NCBI GenBank assembly: GCA_028278245.1
Contig: JANQEQ010000173.1
Span: forward strand, 62,001-126,000
Length of the DNA: 64,000 nucleotides
Direction: 5' to 3'
Source: Phycisphaerales bacterium
GTDB lineage: Bacteria > Planctomycetota > Phycisphaerae > Phycisphaerales > SM1A02
The translations under genes were made by a program, and so were the position numbers. The notes under the pieces are model-generated. The model worked only from the letters and a program-made list of their open reading frames with translations, was not told the DNA's origin and ran no database searches. Below are positions 1 through 7,990 of this stretch, piece after piece; within the stretch, counting starts at the first letter, position 1; each line of letters begins with the position of its first letter.

Positions 1-357
1 GTCCTGGGAAGCTCTCACTTTCTTGTCCTGCCCACACGTGCGGATTGCACTCCGATTGTCTTGTGTGAAGCCAATGCCTTCGGTGTGCCTTCAATCTCCA
101 CGCACACGGGGGCTGTGCCCTCTGTTGTACACGATGGTCGCAATGGTCTTCTGGTTGATGTCGATGCGCCCGCATCTGAATATGCTGATCGAATCGCCGA
201 ATACGTAACCGATCCTGATCGATACACCACGCTCTGTCGAACTTCTTTTGAGGAGTATGAAACTCGACTGAACTGGAAGATCAGCGGACAGCGTGCTGCC
301 GAAGTATTGCGCAAGATTCCGACACTACCGCAACGACGTGCACATCCAACTGAGTGA
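1..357 (+). CDS. Glycosyltransferase family 4 (GT-B), C-terminal part, 5' truncated by the window edge
   Basis: The reading frame is open from base 1 and stops at 355-357, so only about the last 118 residues are present. The visible part has the acidic donor-sugar-binding signature of GT4 enzymes: LPTRADCTPIVLCEANAFG followed by VPSI and GAVPSVVHDGRNGLLVD. In this family the Glu pair region (here a C-E-A form) binds the nucleotide-sugar. The C-terminal helix with an RLNW segment that packs back on the N-terminal domain also fits. It probably transfers a sugar in the cytoplasm for cell-surface glycan synthesis. The acceptor and linkage cannot be read from this fragment. The next gene, a methyltransferase on the other strand, would fit a surface-polysaccharide locus. 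Confidence 0.85.
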   Translation, partial: VLGSSHFLVLPTRADCTPIVLCEANAFGVPSISTHTGAVPSVVHDGRNGLLVDVDAPASEYADRIAEYVTDPDRYTTLCRTSFEEYETRLNWKISGQRAAEVLRKIPTLPQRRAHPTE

Positions 358-849
358 GTATCCCGCACTTCCCCAACTGGCCCCGTGGAAAATATGCCGC
401 GGGATTCCTTGCACCTTCGGCATGCTCATGTAGCGTGGCGCCATTAGAGCGTTCCAACTCAAAGCCTAGAGTTTCCAAGGCAACGACTTGTTCGTCATGC
501 CTGCGAAGGCAGGCATGCAGTGGGAACAGGAATATCTCTGTGCTCCTTCTGGATACACTGCGCGGGTATGACGCTACGACATAACTTGTCATGCTCTAAT
601 ACGAATACCAATTCGAATCCGGACTTCTATACCGGTCAGTAGAACATTGTGGATTGGTCACAACCTTTGAAGCGACGCGGCTTTTCCGCGCTTACTGTAT
701 ACAACGCAAGCTGCTCAAATGAGCCGATGATGCGCAAATATCAACGGTGACTCGTATAAAGGAGATCCCTGATTCGCCAAGCGAGAGTTGGCGTTTACGG
801 TGTGCTTTGTCGATCTTTGGTCGGTGTACTTCAGCAGGGAATGGCTTCG
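358..849. other. Intergenic region with one palindrome
   Basis: This 492-base stretch separates two convergent genes. Short open frames in it show no family resemblance. The only structure I see is the palindrome annotated at 496-517. Confidence 0.5.
496..517. repeat. REP-like intergenic palindrome
   Basis: A perfect 9-bp inverted repeat, CATGCCTGC and GCAGGCATG, encloses a GAAG loop. It is preceded by TTCGT and followed by CAG. The layout resembles widespread intergenic palindromes of the form GTCAT-stem-GAAG-stem-CAG. It lies between convergent genes, so it could also help end transcription, but there is no T-run beside it. Only one copy is visible in this window. Confidence 0.5.
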
Positions 850-1569
850 TCAATCAGTTACGCTGTCGGTACGGAAGATCATCAGGTTAGCAGAGTACCA
901 TGATGCGACATCTTTCTTCTGCCAATCGTCACGAAATGCAAGTGACACAATTTCGTCGAATGCAAAGCCGCGATCTTTGAACTTGGTGATCCAATACTCG
1001 TGGGGTTGTTCGTTCACATGATCCCGCCCCCCCTGTCCGGGGGTGGCAGCGGCAAAAACAACGACGCAGTCCGCTGAAGTGAGAAAATCTACATACTCGT
1101 CGGCGCATGATTCGGGTAAGTGCTCGGCGACTTCCATGCTGATCATGAGATCTGCGTTGCTATTATCGCGTGGCTCAACAGCAGTCAGATCGAACTTCTC
1201 GACGTCCAATTCACGGTCATGGCATATTCGCAATGCGGCCTCAGAGTACTCAAAGCCGCGCACGTGAACACCCAATTTTCCCAGTTCGAAAAGCAGATCG
1301 CCGGCACCACAACCCACATCAATGGCTGACGAAGGTGCAAACTGCTCGAAAATAGACTGAGCTATGATCTGTGCGCTGCGGTGGGCCTTACTCTGACGCT
1401 CTGAGTAATAATGCTCACCATACACTTCGTCATGGGACGCAGAACCACGAGTAATGCGGATAAGCCCGTGTTTGATCAGACGCAACGGCGGCACTCTCGA
1501 TATAAAGATCCTGGTGGACTTCGGTAATGCGTACCAAAGCCCTGCAAGTTTGGAATACGAGCTACTCAT
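850..1569 (-). CDS. Class I SAM-dependent methyltransferase
   Basis: This 239-residue protein has motif I of Rossmann-fold methyltransferases, AIDVGCGAGDLLFELG, near residue 82. The acidic end of strand 2 (VRGFEYSEAAL) and a later ISMEVAEHLPE segment, typical of the Methyltransf_11/23 group, follow. The N-terminal 60 residues contain an aromatic EVYGEHYYSERQ stretch that often precedes the fold in such enzymes. No membrane segment is visible, so it should be cytosolic. The substrate is unknown. Its place beside a glycosyltransferase suggests sugar or lipid-linked glycan methylation, but this rests only on context. The ATG at 1567-1569 on the minus strand is taken as start. Confidence 0.8.
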   Translation of the reverse strand: MSSSYSKLAGLWYALPKSTRIFISRVPPLRLIKHGLIRITRGSASHDEVYGEHYYSERQSKAHRSAQIIAQSIFEQFAPSSAIDVGCGAGDLLFELGKLGVHVRGFEYSEAALRICHDRELDVEKFDLTAVEPRDNSNADLMISMEVAEHLPESCADEYVDFLTSADCVVVFAAATPGQGGRDHVNEQPHEYWITKFKDRGFAFDEIVSLAFRDDWQKKDVASWYSANLMIFRTDSVTD

Positions 1570-1967
1570 TGCAGTGAGGACTCCTAACCGACATTACTCA
1601 TTTACCCTTCGCTCGACACCGCTGTCCAACTGTCCGAATGCTAGTGTACCGCCACACCTTGAAAACCCAAGTTCTGATCGCCAGTTTCTGTCCGCGGTCG
1701 ATACTGGCCATCACAAACATGCCCATAGATGACGGTCATCATATAGACCCTGTTGGGCCGCTTGGACGCGTATGTGGAATGGCTGACATCGCGGAGCAGG
1801 GGAAAAATGAGCGATACGCTGCTTTCGATACTCGGAAAATGGGTTGCGGATATCTCCCGATGGAACAGGTGATCATAGGAATGAAGGGGTTAAGCTGGTC
1901 AGGGGATATCCTATTCGCTATGCTGCGTGGTTCGATCTTTTTACACCAGATCCCCGGAGATGCTGTG
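1570..1967. other. Divergent intergenic region upstream of tpiA
   Basis: About 400 bases lie between the methyltransferase start and tpiA. An open frame runs through it into tpiA from 1638, but triose-phosphate isomerase begins naturally at 1968, so this is more likely a leader. I see no convincing promoter hexamers or hairpin. Confidence 0.4.
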
Positions 1968-2747
1968 ATGGCGTTACGCACCCCCTACGTAGGTGGAAAC
2001 TGGAAAATGAATACCGATTCAGCCAGCGCAGTCGCGTTGGCTGAGGCGATCGTGTCCGGCTCCGGTGATGCCCTGAACCGCTGCCAGGTGGTGATCTGCC
2101 CTCCGTTTCCATATCTGGGGGCAGTCAATCAGGTGTTGGGAGTTGGGGGACTGCTCCTCGGGGCACAGGATGTGTACCACGAGGAAAAAGGGGCTTACAC
2201 CGGCGAGGTGAGCTGTGCAATGCTTCGGGATGTCGGGGCAGGAGTGGTTCTCTGCGGCCACAGTGAACGACGACATGTGCTGGGCGAATCGGACGTGCTG
2301 ATTAACGCCAAGGTCCTGGCTGCACTGGCTGCCGATCTGGATGTGATTCTCTGTATCGGTGAGAAGATTGAGCAGCGCGAAGCGGGGCAGACCGATGCAG
2401 TCAATGCCGGCCAACTGGCCTACGGCCTGGCGGGCGTATCCGCTGCGGATATGGCTCGGATTACCATTGCCTACGAGCCGGTATGGGCGATCGGGACGGG
2501 AAAAACCGCCACCCCGGACGATGCGCAAAATGCCCATGCCGCAATCCGAACAATGCTGGCATACCTCTATGATGATGCGGTTGCCCAGCAGACGCGGATC
2601 CAGTACGGCGGATCGGTCAAGCCCGGTAATGCGGCTGAGCTGTTTTCCCAGTCTGACATTGACGGCGGGCTGATCGGAGGGGCGTCACTCAAGGCTGAGG
2701 ATTTCGTGCCTATCATTCAGGCAGCAGCAGAGTCTGCATCGCACTGA
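1968..2747 (+). CDS. tpiA: Triose-phosphate isomerase
   Basis: TpiA interconverts dihydroxyacetone phosphate and glyceraldehyde 3-phosphate in glycolysis and gluconeogenesis. The 259-residue product has the usual length of this TIM barrel. Key residues are visible: Lys13 in GGNWKMN, His98 in CGHSERR, and the catalytic base Glu170 in AYEPVWAIGTGK. The phosphate-binding YGGSVK and GGASL loops sit near the C-terminus. The frame stays open upstream to 1638. The ATG at 1968 is preferred because it gives the family N-terminus and has GGAG at 1956-1959, 8 bases upstream. It is followed after 34 bases by secG, an arrangement common in bacteria, so the two are probably cotranscribed. Confidence 0.97.
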   Translation: MALRTPYVGGNWKMNTDSASAVALAEAIVSGSGDALNRCQVVICPPFPYLGAVNQVLGVGGLLLGAQDVYHEEKGAYTGEVSCAMLRDVGAGVVLCGHSERRHVLGESDVLINAKVLAALAADLDVILCIGEKIEQREAGQTDAVNAGQLAYGLAGVSAADMARITIAYEPVWAIGTGKTATPDDAQNAHAAIRTMLAYLYDDAVAQQTRIQYGGSVKPGNAAELFSQSDIDGGLIGGASLKAEDFVPIIQAAAESASH

Positions 2748-2781
2748 TCTTTCAAACCTGTCAGAACAGGATTATTCCAAT

Positions 2782-3345
2782 ATGGCACTCAACGGTTTAT
2801 ATCTGACTCTTATGATTCTTTTTTTCCTCACGGCCATGGCCATGGTGTTGATCATTCTGGCCCAGCGTCCCAGCGGCGGTGGTCTGGCAGCAGCATTCGG
2901 GGGAGCGGGGGGCTCAGGTGGTGATACGGTATTCGGCGGGCGGGTCGGCGATGCACTGACTTGGGCGACGGTGGTGGGCTTCGTGCTCTACCTCGCGCTG
3001 GCTCTGGGATTGAATGTCATCCCCGTGAACAAACAGGCTGAAGAAGGTCCACCCGTTGCCGCGTGCTGTCTACCCGATGGAACATGTCAGGATTCCAGCG
3101 AAATGGATTGCACCACGGCCGGTGGTGCCTGGCAGGGTGAAGAGACCGACTGCGCCACGTTCACCTGTCCCGAAGCGGAGCTACCCGACGAACTCCTCGA
3201 CATGGAAATTGGGGACGGAGCGGAAGAATCCGAAGCAGATTCCGGAGCTGATGATACACCTATGGATGAAACATCAACCACGACCGACGGGACAGCCACC
3301 GGGGAAGAAGAAGCCACTGACAGCGACGACGATTCTGCGGAGTAG
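2782..3345 (+). CDS. secG: SecG translocase subunit with a long Cys-rich extracytoplasmic tail
   Basis: Residues 1-80 are a normal SecG: a first membrane helix, the loop AQRPSGGGLAAAFGGAG with the family Gly-rich motif, and a second helix. SecG helps SecYE and SecA move proteins across the inner membrane. The protein continues to 187 residues, well above the usual 70-130. Residues 93-131 hold six cysteines (C95, C96, C102, C110, C124, C129) with a central GGAWQG. The same spacing occurs in two secreted beta-helix proteins at 47.7-49.7 kb. Residues 132-187 are acidic, with Asp, Glu and Thr runs. With both SecG termini outside, as in E. coli, the Cys module would sit in an oxidising compartment. 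The gene is followed after 5 bases by the yicC homologue. Confidence 0.9.
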   Translation: MALNGLYLTLMILFFLTAMAMVLIILAQRPSGGGLAAAFGGAGGSGGDTVFGGRVGDALTWATVVGFVLYLALALGLNVIPVNKQAEEGPPVAACCLPDGTCQDSSEMDCTTAGGAWQGEETDCATFTCPEAELPDELLDMEIGDGAEESEADSGADDTPMDETSTTTDGTATGEEEATDSDDDSAE

Positions 3346-3350
3346 ATTTC

Positions 3351-4238
3351 ATGATTCGGTCCATGACCGGTTTTGGCGATTCCTCGCTGCAAGTTGACGG
3401 CGCCCACTATGCCATTGAAATCCGTTCCCTGAACAGCAAGTGGTTCAAATCCTTGATCCGCCTGCCTGAAGAGTTGCAAAGTCTGGAGGGGGAGATTGAA
3501 ATTCAACTCGCCCATCGACTGAACCGAGGCAGCATCGTGTTGACGGTGAAGTATTCCGATTGTTCCGCCAACGCTGCCGCCCAATTGAATAAACAGGCGA
3601 TCCAGTGCTATCTGGATCAATTGCTGGAAGTGGAAGGACTGGGTCACGATGCCGCTCGGATCGATCTGGCAGCGCTGCTTGCGCTCCCGGGTGTGATCGT
3701 TCCAGATACGGGCCAGGAATTATTGCAACAGGCGCGCAAAGTTATCGCTCAACTCATCGACGATGCCTGTGACAAACTTCTGACTATGCGCGCACGAGAG
3801 GGTGAGGTGCTCTACCGGGAATTGCATGAGTATCGCCAAACCATAGCTGGGCACCTGGATGTGGTGATGGAGCGAGTGCCGGCAATGGTGGAGATGTATC
3901 AACAACGGCTCCAGGAGCGAATGGAGAATCTTCTGGAGGAATCCGGAGCCAAAGCGCGGGAAGAGGATCTGCTGAGGGAAGTGGCGATCTTTGCTGAACG
4001 ATCCGACATAGCCGAGGAAGTCACGCGCCTGCAGGGTCACTTGGAGCAGTTTTCGGAAATGATCGATGCCGACCACGGAGAGCCGACAGGTCGCACGCTG
4101 GACTTCCTCGCCCAGGAAATGCTCCGCGAAGCCAACACCATCGGCAGTAAGTGCATGGATGTGGAAATCAGTCGGCGAATTGTGGAAATCAAGGGGGCTA
4201 TCGACCGCATCAAGGAACAGGTACAGAATGTTGTGTAG
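3351..4238 (+). CDS. YicC/YloC-family endoribonuclease
   Basis: The 295-residue protein begins with the family signature IRSMTGFG and RSLNSKW. It ends with the DUF1732 block GRTLDFLAQEMLREANTIGSK. Members of this family are reported to be hexameric endoribonucleases acting on RNA in the cytoplasm. A long helical middle (about residues 150-240) fits the known fold. The start ATG lies 5 bases after the secG stop, and GGAG at the secG end (3338-3343) serves as its ribosome-binding site. It is thus likely the third gene of a tpiA-secG-yicC transcript. Confidence 0.9.
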   Translation: MIRSMTGFGDSSLQVDGAHYAIEIRSLNSKWFKSLIRLPEELQSLEGEIEIQLAHRLNRGSIVLTVKYSDCSANAAAQLNKQAIQCYLDQLLEVEGLGHDAARIDLAALLALPGVIVPDTGQELLQQARKVIAQLIDDACDKLLTMRAREGEVLYRELHEYRQTIAGHLDVVMERVPAMVEMYQQRLQERMENLLEESGAKAREEDLLREVAIFAERSDIAEEVTRLQGHLEQFSEMIDADHGEPTGRTLDFLAQEMLREANTIGSKCMDVEISRRIVEIKGAIDRIKEQVQNVV

Positions 4239-4330
4239 GGCAGGATGATGCACTGGCGTGATAAAATCGATGCCGAAGTGGGATCGCAACGCGCCCTTTG
4301 AGCAACCATTGCTACACTCATTGAGACACC

Positions 4331-5476
4331 ATGCAGTCACGACCATCTCCCCAGCCCTCCTCCCCGTTGACCCAACCTGACGGATCTGAACCGGCAACGG
4401 CTCACCTCGGTCCACGGGGGACGGAAGATGCCCTGGTTCACGATCAGTTTGATGCCCACGAGTTGGCAATAGTTCTGAGCAACTACGATCTGGGAATCAT
4501 TGAAAGTATCCGGGAGCACAGCCGGGGATCTCGCCGTGCACCGAAACTGTTGATCAAAACGCAACACGGTGAATATCTGCTCAAACGACGTGCGCCGGGA
4601 AAGGATGATCCCTACCGCGTGGCATTCACCCACGAGCTGCAGCTTCATCTTGCAGCGCGTGGATTTCCCCTGCCCCAACTCATCGGCACGCGCCCCGATC
4701 ACAATTCCATGCTGCTGCTCCAGGATCACATTTACGAAGTGTTCCAGTTCATTCGCGGGAAACGTTACGATCGCAGTGAACATGCAGCAGAACAATCGGG
4801 AGTGAGTCTGGGTGCGTTGCACCGCTTGCTGGCTACGTACAAGTCCGAGTATGAAACACCTAAGGGTACATACCACGATGTCCGTGATATTGGTGCACGC
4901 GCTGCGCTGATACCCGATGCGATTGTGAAAGCCGATCCCCATGCGGACCGGGCAGAACTGCATCGGATGTGTCAGGTTTTAAGTGAATCCTATCGCAACG
5001 CGACATACCAGGTTGATACTGCAAATTACCGACAGTGGCCGCGCACACTGATCCACGGCGACTGGCATCCGGGGAATCTGTTGTACGATGATCGGGTTGT
5101 ACTGGCGGTGATCGACTTTGATTCAGCGCGCATGGAAACACGTGCGACCGACGTTGCCAACGCAGCGTTGCAGTTCTCCATCCAGATGGGTGCAACCACG
5201 GATTGCCGATCCTGGCCGGAGGGACTTGATCTGACGCTGCTGCAGCGACTTATCAGGGGATACAATCAGGCCGCAGCAACGCCGCTTTCCCCCCAGGAAC
5301 AGCGCGCATTGCCGTGGCTGATGATTGAAGCATTGATCGTGGAAAGTGTTATTCCCATTGCCGCTACCGGAAGGTTTGGCGCGCTCAAGGGGATTGATTT
5401 CCTCGGCGTCATCAGCCGTAGCGTCAAGTGGATCGAAACACACGCACGATTGGTAAGTCAACCTGCAACTGCCTGA
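4331..5476 (+). CDS. APH-type phosphotransferase (aminoglycoside phosphotransferase / CotS fold)
   Basis: This 381-residue protein has the catalytic loop HGDWHPGNLL with His242 and Asp244. The metal-binding DFDSARM follows with Asp262, as in the APH/choline-kinase superfamily. Lys residues in LLIKTQHGEYLLKRRAPG are good candidates for the ATP-binding lysine, near residues 75-90. Such enzymes phosphorylate small hydroxyl compounds such as sugars, choline, homoserine or aminoglycosides. Nothing here fixes the substrate. The C-terminal third is helical, as in the family. It lies alone, 92 bases after yicC, and is followed by glnA after a 126-base gap. Confidence 0.8.
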   Translation: MQSRPSPQPSSPLTQPDGSEPATAHLGPRGTEDALVHDQFDAHELAIVLSNYDLGIIESIREHSRGSRRAPKLLIKTQHGEYLLKRRAPGKDDPYRVAFTHELQLHLAARGFPLPQLIGTRPDHNSMLLLQDHIYEVFQFIRGKRYDRSEHAAEQSGVSLGALHRLLATYKSEYETPKGTYHDVRDIGARAALIPDAIVKADPHADRAELHRMCQVLSESYRNATYQVDTANYRQWPRTLIHGDWHPGNLLYDDRVVLAVIDFDSARMETRATDVANAALQFSIQMGATTDCRSWPEGLDLTLLQRLIRGYNQAAATPLSPQEQRALPWLMIEALIVESVIPIAATGRFGALKGIDFLGVISRSVKWIETHARLVSQPATA

Positions 5477-5517
5477 TGTTACGGACCTGGTATTTACTAT
5501 CAGGTCATGTTGCCGGG

Positions 5518-5542
5518 ATTCGTCGGCCTGTGCCGGCCGAAT
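5518..5542 (+). promoter_or_regulatory. Imperfect inverted repeat upstream of glnA
   Basis: ATTCG...CGGC and GCCG...CGAAT arms face each other about 60 bases before the glnA start. It could be a weak terminator for the upstream kinase gene or a leader hairpin of glnA. There is no T-run. Confidence 0.3.
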
Positions 5543-5602
5543 AGTTCGCTCCTGTCCACCGGGCTACAATGATGATCTTCTGATTTTCCTGAGGAGTTGC
5601 CC

Positions 5603-7021
5603 ATGTTCACATCACCCGCTGAAGCTCTGAAATATATCTCCCAGCATGATGTAGAGATGATCGACCTGAAGGTAGTCGGGATTGCCGGTCAATGGTTACA
5701 CATTACTGTTCCTGTGAGCACTTTCACCGAGGCTCACTTTGCGGAGGGCGTCGGTTACGATGGTTCGTCCGGGGCGGGATTCGGAAGGGTCGAAAGCGGC
5801 GACGTCGTAGCGCGGCCTGTACCTGATACCGCGTTCATCGATCCGTTCTGGGAGCGCCCCACCCTCAGCTTTATCTGTGAAACCGTTACCGCAGATACCA
5901 AGGAATCGCTGGCCTCTGATCCCCGAACCATCGCGAAAAAAGCCACCGAGTACCTGAGCCAGACCGGCGTGGCTGACGAAGCGTGGATGGCGCCAGAATT
6001 CGAGTTCCACGTATTCGATTCCGTACAGTTCAGTGAAAGTCCCTACGAAACACATTTGCGTATACATTCCTGCGAGGTTGAGTCAGACGGCGGGATCCCG
6101 GCGATCCCGCACAAGGGTGGGTATATGAGATCCGGTCCGAGTGACCAGACCCAGAATCTGCGGTCGGCGATCACGTTGACACTTCAGCAGATGGGCATCC
6201 CGGTGCGGTATCATCATCATGAGGTAGGCGCTTCCGGGCAGTGTGAGATTGAAGTTGACATGCAACCGCTGGTGCGCGCAGCGGACAATACGATGCTGAT
6301 CAAGTACGTCATCAAAAATGCCGCGCATCAGCAGGGCAAGATCGCAACGTTTATGCCCAAACCGGTGTACGGAGAAGCGGGTAATGGCATGCACGTGCAT
6401 CAGCGATTGACGAAGAATGGCAAGCCGATCTTCTTCGATAAAACGCAGAAAAATTACGCTGACCTGAGCGAACTCGCCCAGTACTACGTGGGCGGTCTGC
6501 TCACACATGGCGAGGCGCTCACCGGACTCACCAATCCATCGACAAATTCATTCAAACGGCTCGTTGAAGGGTACGAAGCACCCGTCAACCTCTTCTATTC
6601 ATTGGCGAACCGTTCAGCCGCAGTTCGGGTTCCCAAGTATGCGGTAGAGCCGGATCAGAAGCGCATTGAATACCGCCCGCCTGATGCCACATCGAACATC
6701 TACATCATGCTCGCGTCGATGTTGATGGCAGGGCTGGACGGCATCGAAAACAAAATTGATCCAACCGCGAACAACTTCGGCCCGTTCGACGTGGATATTG
6801 CCCAGCAGGATGAGGAATTCCGCAGGAAGATCCTGGCGGTCCCCGCATCACTGTTCGAGGCGTTGAAATCTCTTGAACGTGACTACGCATTCCTCCTGAA
6901 AGGGGGCGTGTTCCCCGAGGCGTTTGTGAGGGAGTGGATCCTCGCCAAACGCGAGCAGGAAGCCCGTGTGGTGGCGATCAGGCCGCATCCTCACGAATAC
7001 ACTCTGTACCTGGATGCTTAA
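5603..7021 (+). CDS. glnA: Glutamine synthetase, type I
   Basis: GlnA makes glutamine from glutamate, ammonia and ATP and is the main entry point of nitrogen. The 472-residue product carries the type I landmarks: GYDGSSGAGFGRVESGD, the metal ligands in MAPEFEFHVFD, GASGQCEIEVDM, the GNGMHVHQRL loop, NPSTNSFKRLVEGYEAP and RPPDATSNIYIMLA. The position of the adenylylated tyrosine of GSI-beta (NLYDLP) reads NNFGPFDVDI, without Tyr, so control by GlnE-type adenylylation is unlikely. An in-frame TTG at 5597 is rejected as start in favour of the ATG at 5603. GAGGAG at 5591-5596 is 6 bases upstream of that ATG. Confidence 0.95.
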   Translation: MFTSPAEALKYISQHDVEMIDLKVVGIAGQWLHITVPVSTFTEAHFAEGVGYDGSSGAGFGRVESGDVVARPVPDTAFIDPFWERPTLSFICETVTADTKESLASDPRTIAKKATEYLSQTGVADEAWMAPEFEFHVFDSVQFSESPYETHLRIHSCEVESDGGIPAIPHKGGYMRSGPSDQTQNLRSAITLTLQQMGIPVRYHHHEVGASGQCEIEVDMQPLVRAADNTMLIKYVIKNAAHQQGKIATFMPKPVYGEAGNGMHVHQRLTKNGKPIFFDKTQKNYADLSELAQYYVGGLLTHGEALTGLTNPSTNSFKRLVEGYEAPVNLFYSLANRSAAVRVPKYAVEPDQKRIEYRPPDATSNIYIMLASMLMAGLDGIENKIDPTANNFGPFDVDIAQQDEEFRRKILAVPASLFEALKSLERDYAFLLKGGVFPEAFVREWILAKREQEARVVAIRPHPHEYTLYLDA

Positions 7022-7038
7022 TGCAGCCGTCAGATTGC

Positions 7039-7058
7039 CGGGCTTGAGGACCAGCCCG
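7039..7058. terminator. Possible hairpin between convergent glnA and the DUF2007 gene
   Basis: CGGGCT and AGCCCG form a 6-bp stem with an 8-base loop just after the glnA stop. No clear U-run follows on either strand, so it is at best a weak terminator. Confidence 0.35.
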
Positions 7059-7093
7059 CTCGCGTCTGTAATATGTTGTGATTTACATTTTGC

Positions 7094-7561
7094 TCACGGT
7101 CCGAACAGTTGCAGCACGAACTGGAACAACAGCGCGCCCAGCGCAAGGATGATGAAGAAGATAATCACCTTCATAAACGCGGGGATTGCCTGTTCTGATG
7201 ACAGCGGGATGTGATCTTCACGCTCGCCCACATCAACTTCATCCCAGTCCAAATCAACCGAGTCCTCCTGTCGCTGTTGTAGCGCTTCCTGGGCACGCTC
7301 AACATCATCTGCCTTCACCTGGACCGGCACTTGCGTGAACACTTTCCCCATTGGCATTGTGTGACTGAGTTGGCCGAAAACATAAGCATCGATACCCGCT
7401 TCCTTCAATACCGTGGCGATCGTGTGCGCTTCAAATTCAGATTCCGCTTGCGCCACCGTCTGCAACGCATCAGGATCATCTCCATCGGGCGCCATAAAAG
7501 ACTGTTCATCACGTGGTGGCGAGGGAGAATTGTCTGGGGGGGTGGTGTGGGGGGGGGTCAT
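7094..7561 (-). CDS. DUF2007-type protein with a C-terminal membrane anchor
   Basis: The 155-residue product has a Pro/Thr-rich start, then a DUF2007-like domain (about residues 33-95). The domain contains FEAHTIATVLKEAGIDAYVFG and VQVKADDVERAQEAL, the pattern of the putative signal-transducing DUF2007 proteins. An acidic linker follows, and a single membrane helix (about 125-150) ends the protein, so it is probably tail-anchored. The function is not established for the family. The first codons are a C-run, ACCCCCCCCC, that belongs to a motif recurring in this window. The start lies 4 bases after the stop of the upstream gene, so the two are one operon. Confidence 0.7.
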   Translation of the reverse strand: MTPPHTTPPDNSPSPPRDEQSFMAPDGDDPDALQTVAQAESEFEAHTIATVLKEAGIDAYVFGQLSHTMPMGKVFTQVPVQVKADDVERAQEALQQRQEDSVDLDWDEVDVGEREDHIPLSSEQAIPAFMKVIIFFIILALGALLFQFVLQLFGP

Positions 7562-7565
7562 GATT

Positions 7566-7922
7566 TCACCATATGTAGACTTTGAGGAAGGTCAACACCA
7601 CGATGATCACTACTACAATAAACAGGGCTAACCGATTGATAAGATCGCGCCTGTGTTTTTTGTTTTCATATTCGCGGTCAAATGTTTGCTGTTCATCAAT
7701 AATCTGATCCAGAGCATCCTGCAGGTCCGTAATGTGATGCTCGTGCGTCTCGATGATATACATCCCCTGGTCGAGGTCATGCGTTTCCTTGACAATGTCA
7801 CCGCTCAATTGTTGGCGAACACGTACGGGAAATTCCATCGCAGCAATAGTCGTGACGATCAGATTGACCTGATCGGCCGGGACATTGTTACACAGCGTTT
7901 GCCAGCGGGATGACTCGGTCAT
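7566..7922 (-). CDS. Small tail-anchored protein of unknown function
   Basis: I do not recognise this family. From the ATG at 7922 it is 118 residues. It has a helical, charged middle rich in His, Asp and Glu (ETHEHHITDLQDALDQ) that may form a coiled coil. A single C-terminal membrane helix follows (INRLALFIVVVIIVVLTF). An upstream ATG at 7979 would add 19 residues with three cysteines, but neither start has a strong ribosome-binding site. It is cotranscribed with the DUF2007 gene downstream, which is also tail-anchored, so the two may work together at the membrane. Confidence 0.55.
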   Translation of the reverse strand: MTESSRWQTLCNNVPADQVNLIVTTIAAMEFPVRVRQQLSGDIVKETHDLDQGMYIIETHEHHITDLQDALDQIIDEQQTFDREYENKKHRRDLINRLALFIVVVIIVVLTFLKVYIW

Positions 7923-7990
7923 GACAGTACAGTGTAGGCAGGATGCGTGTTGCGCGAATTTGAATACCCCTGGATGCATCCCGGAGCTGT

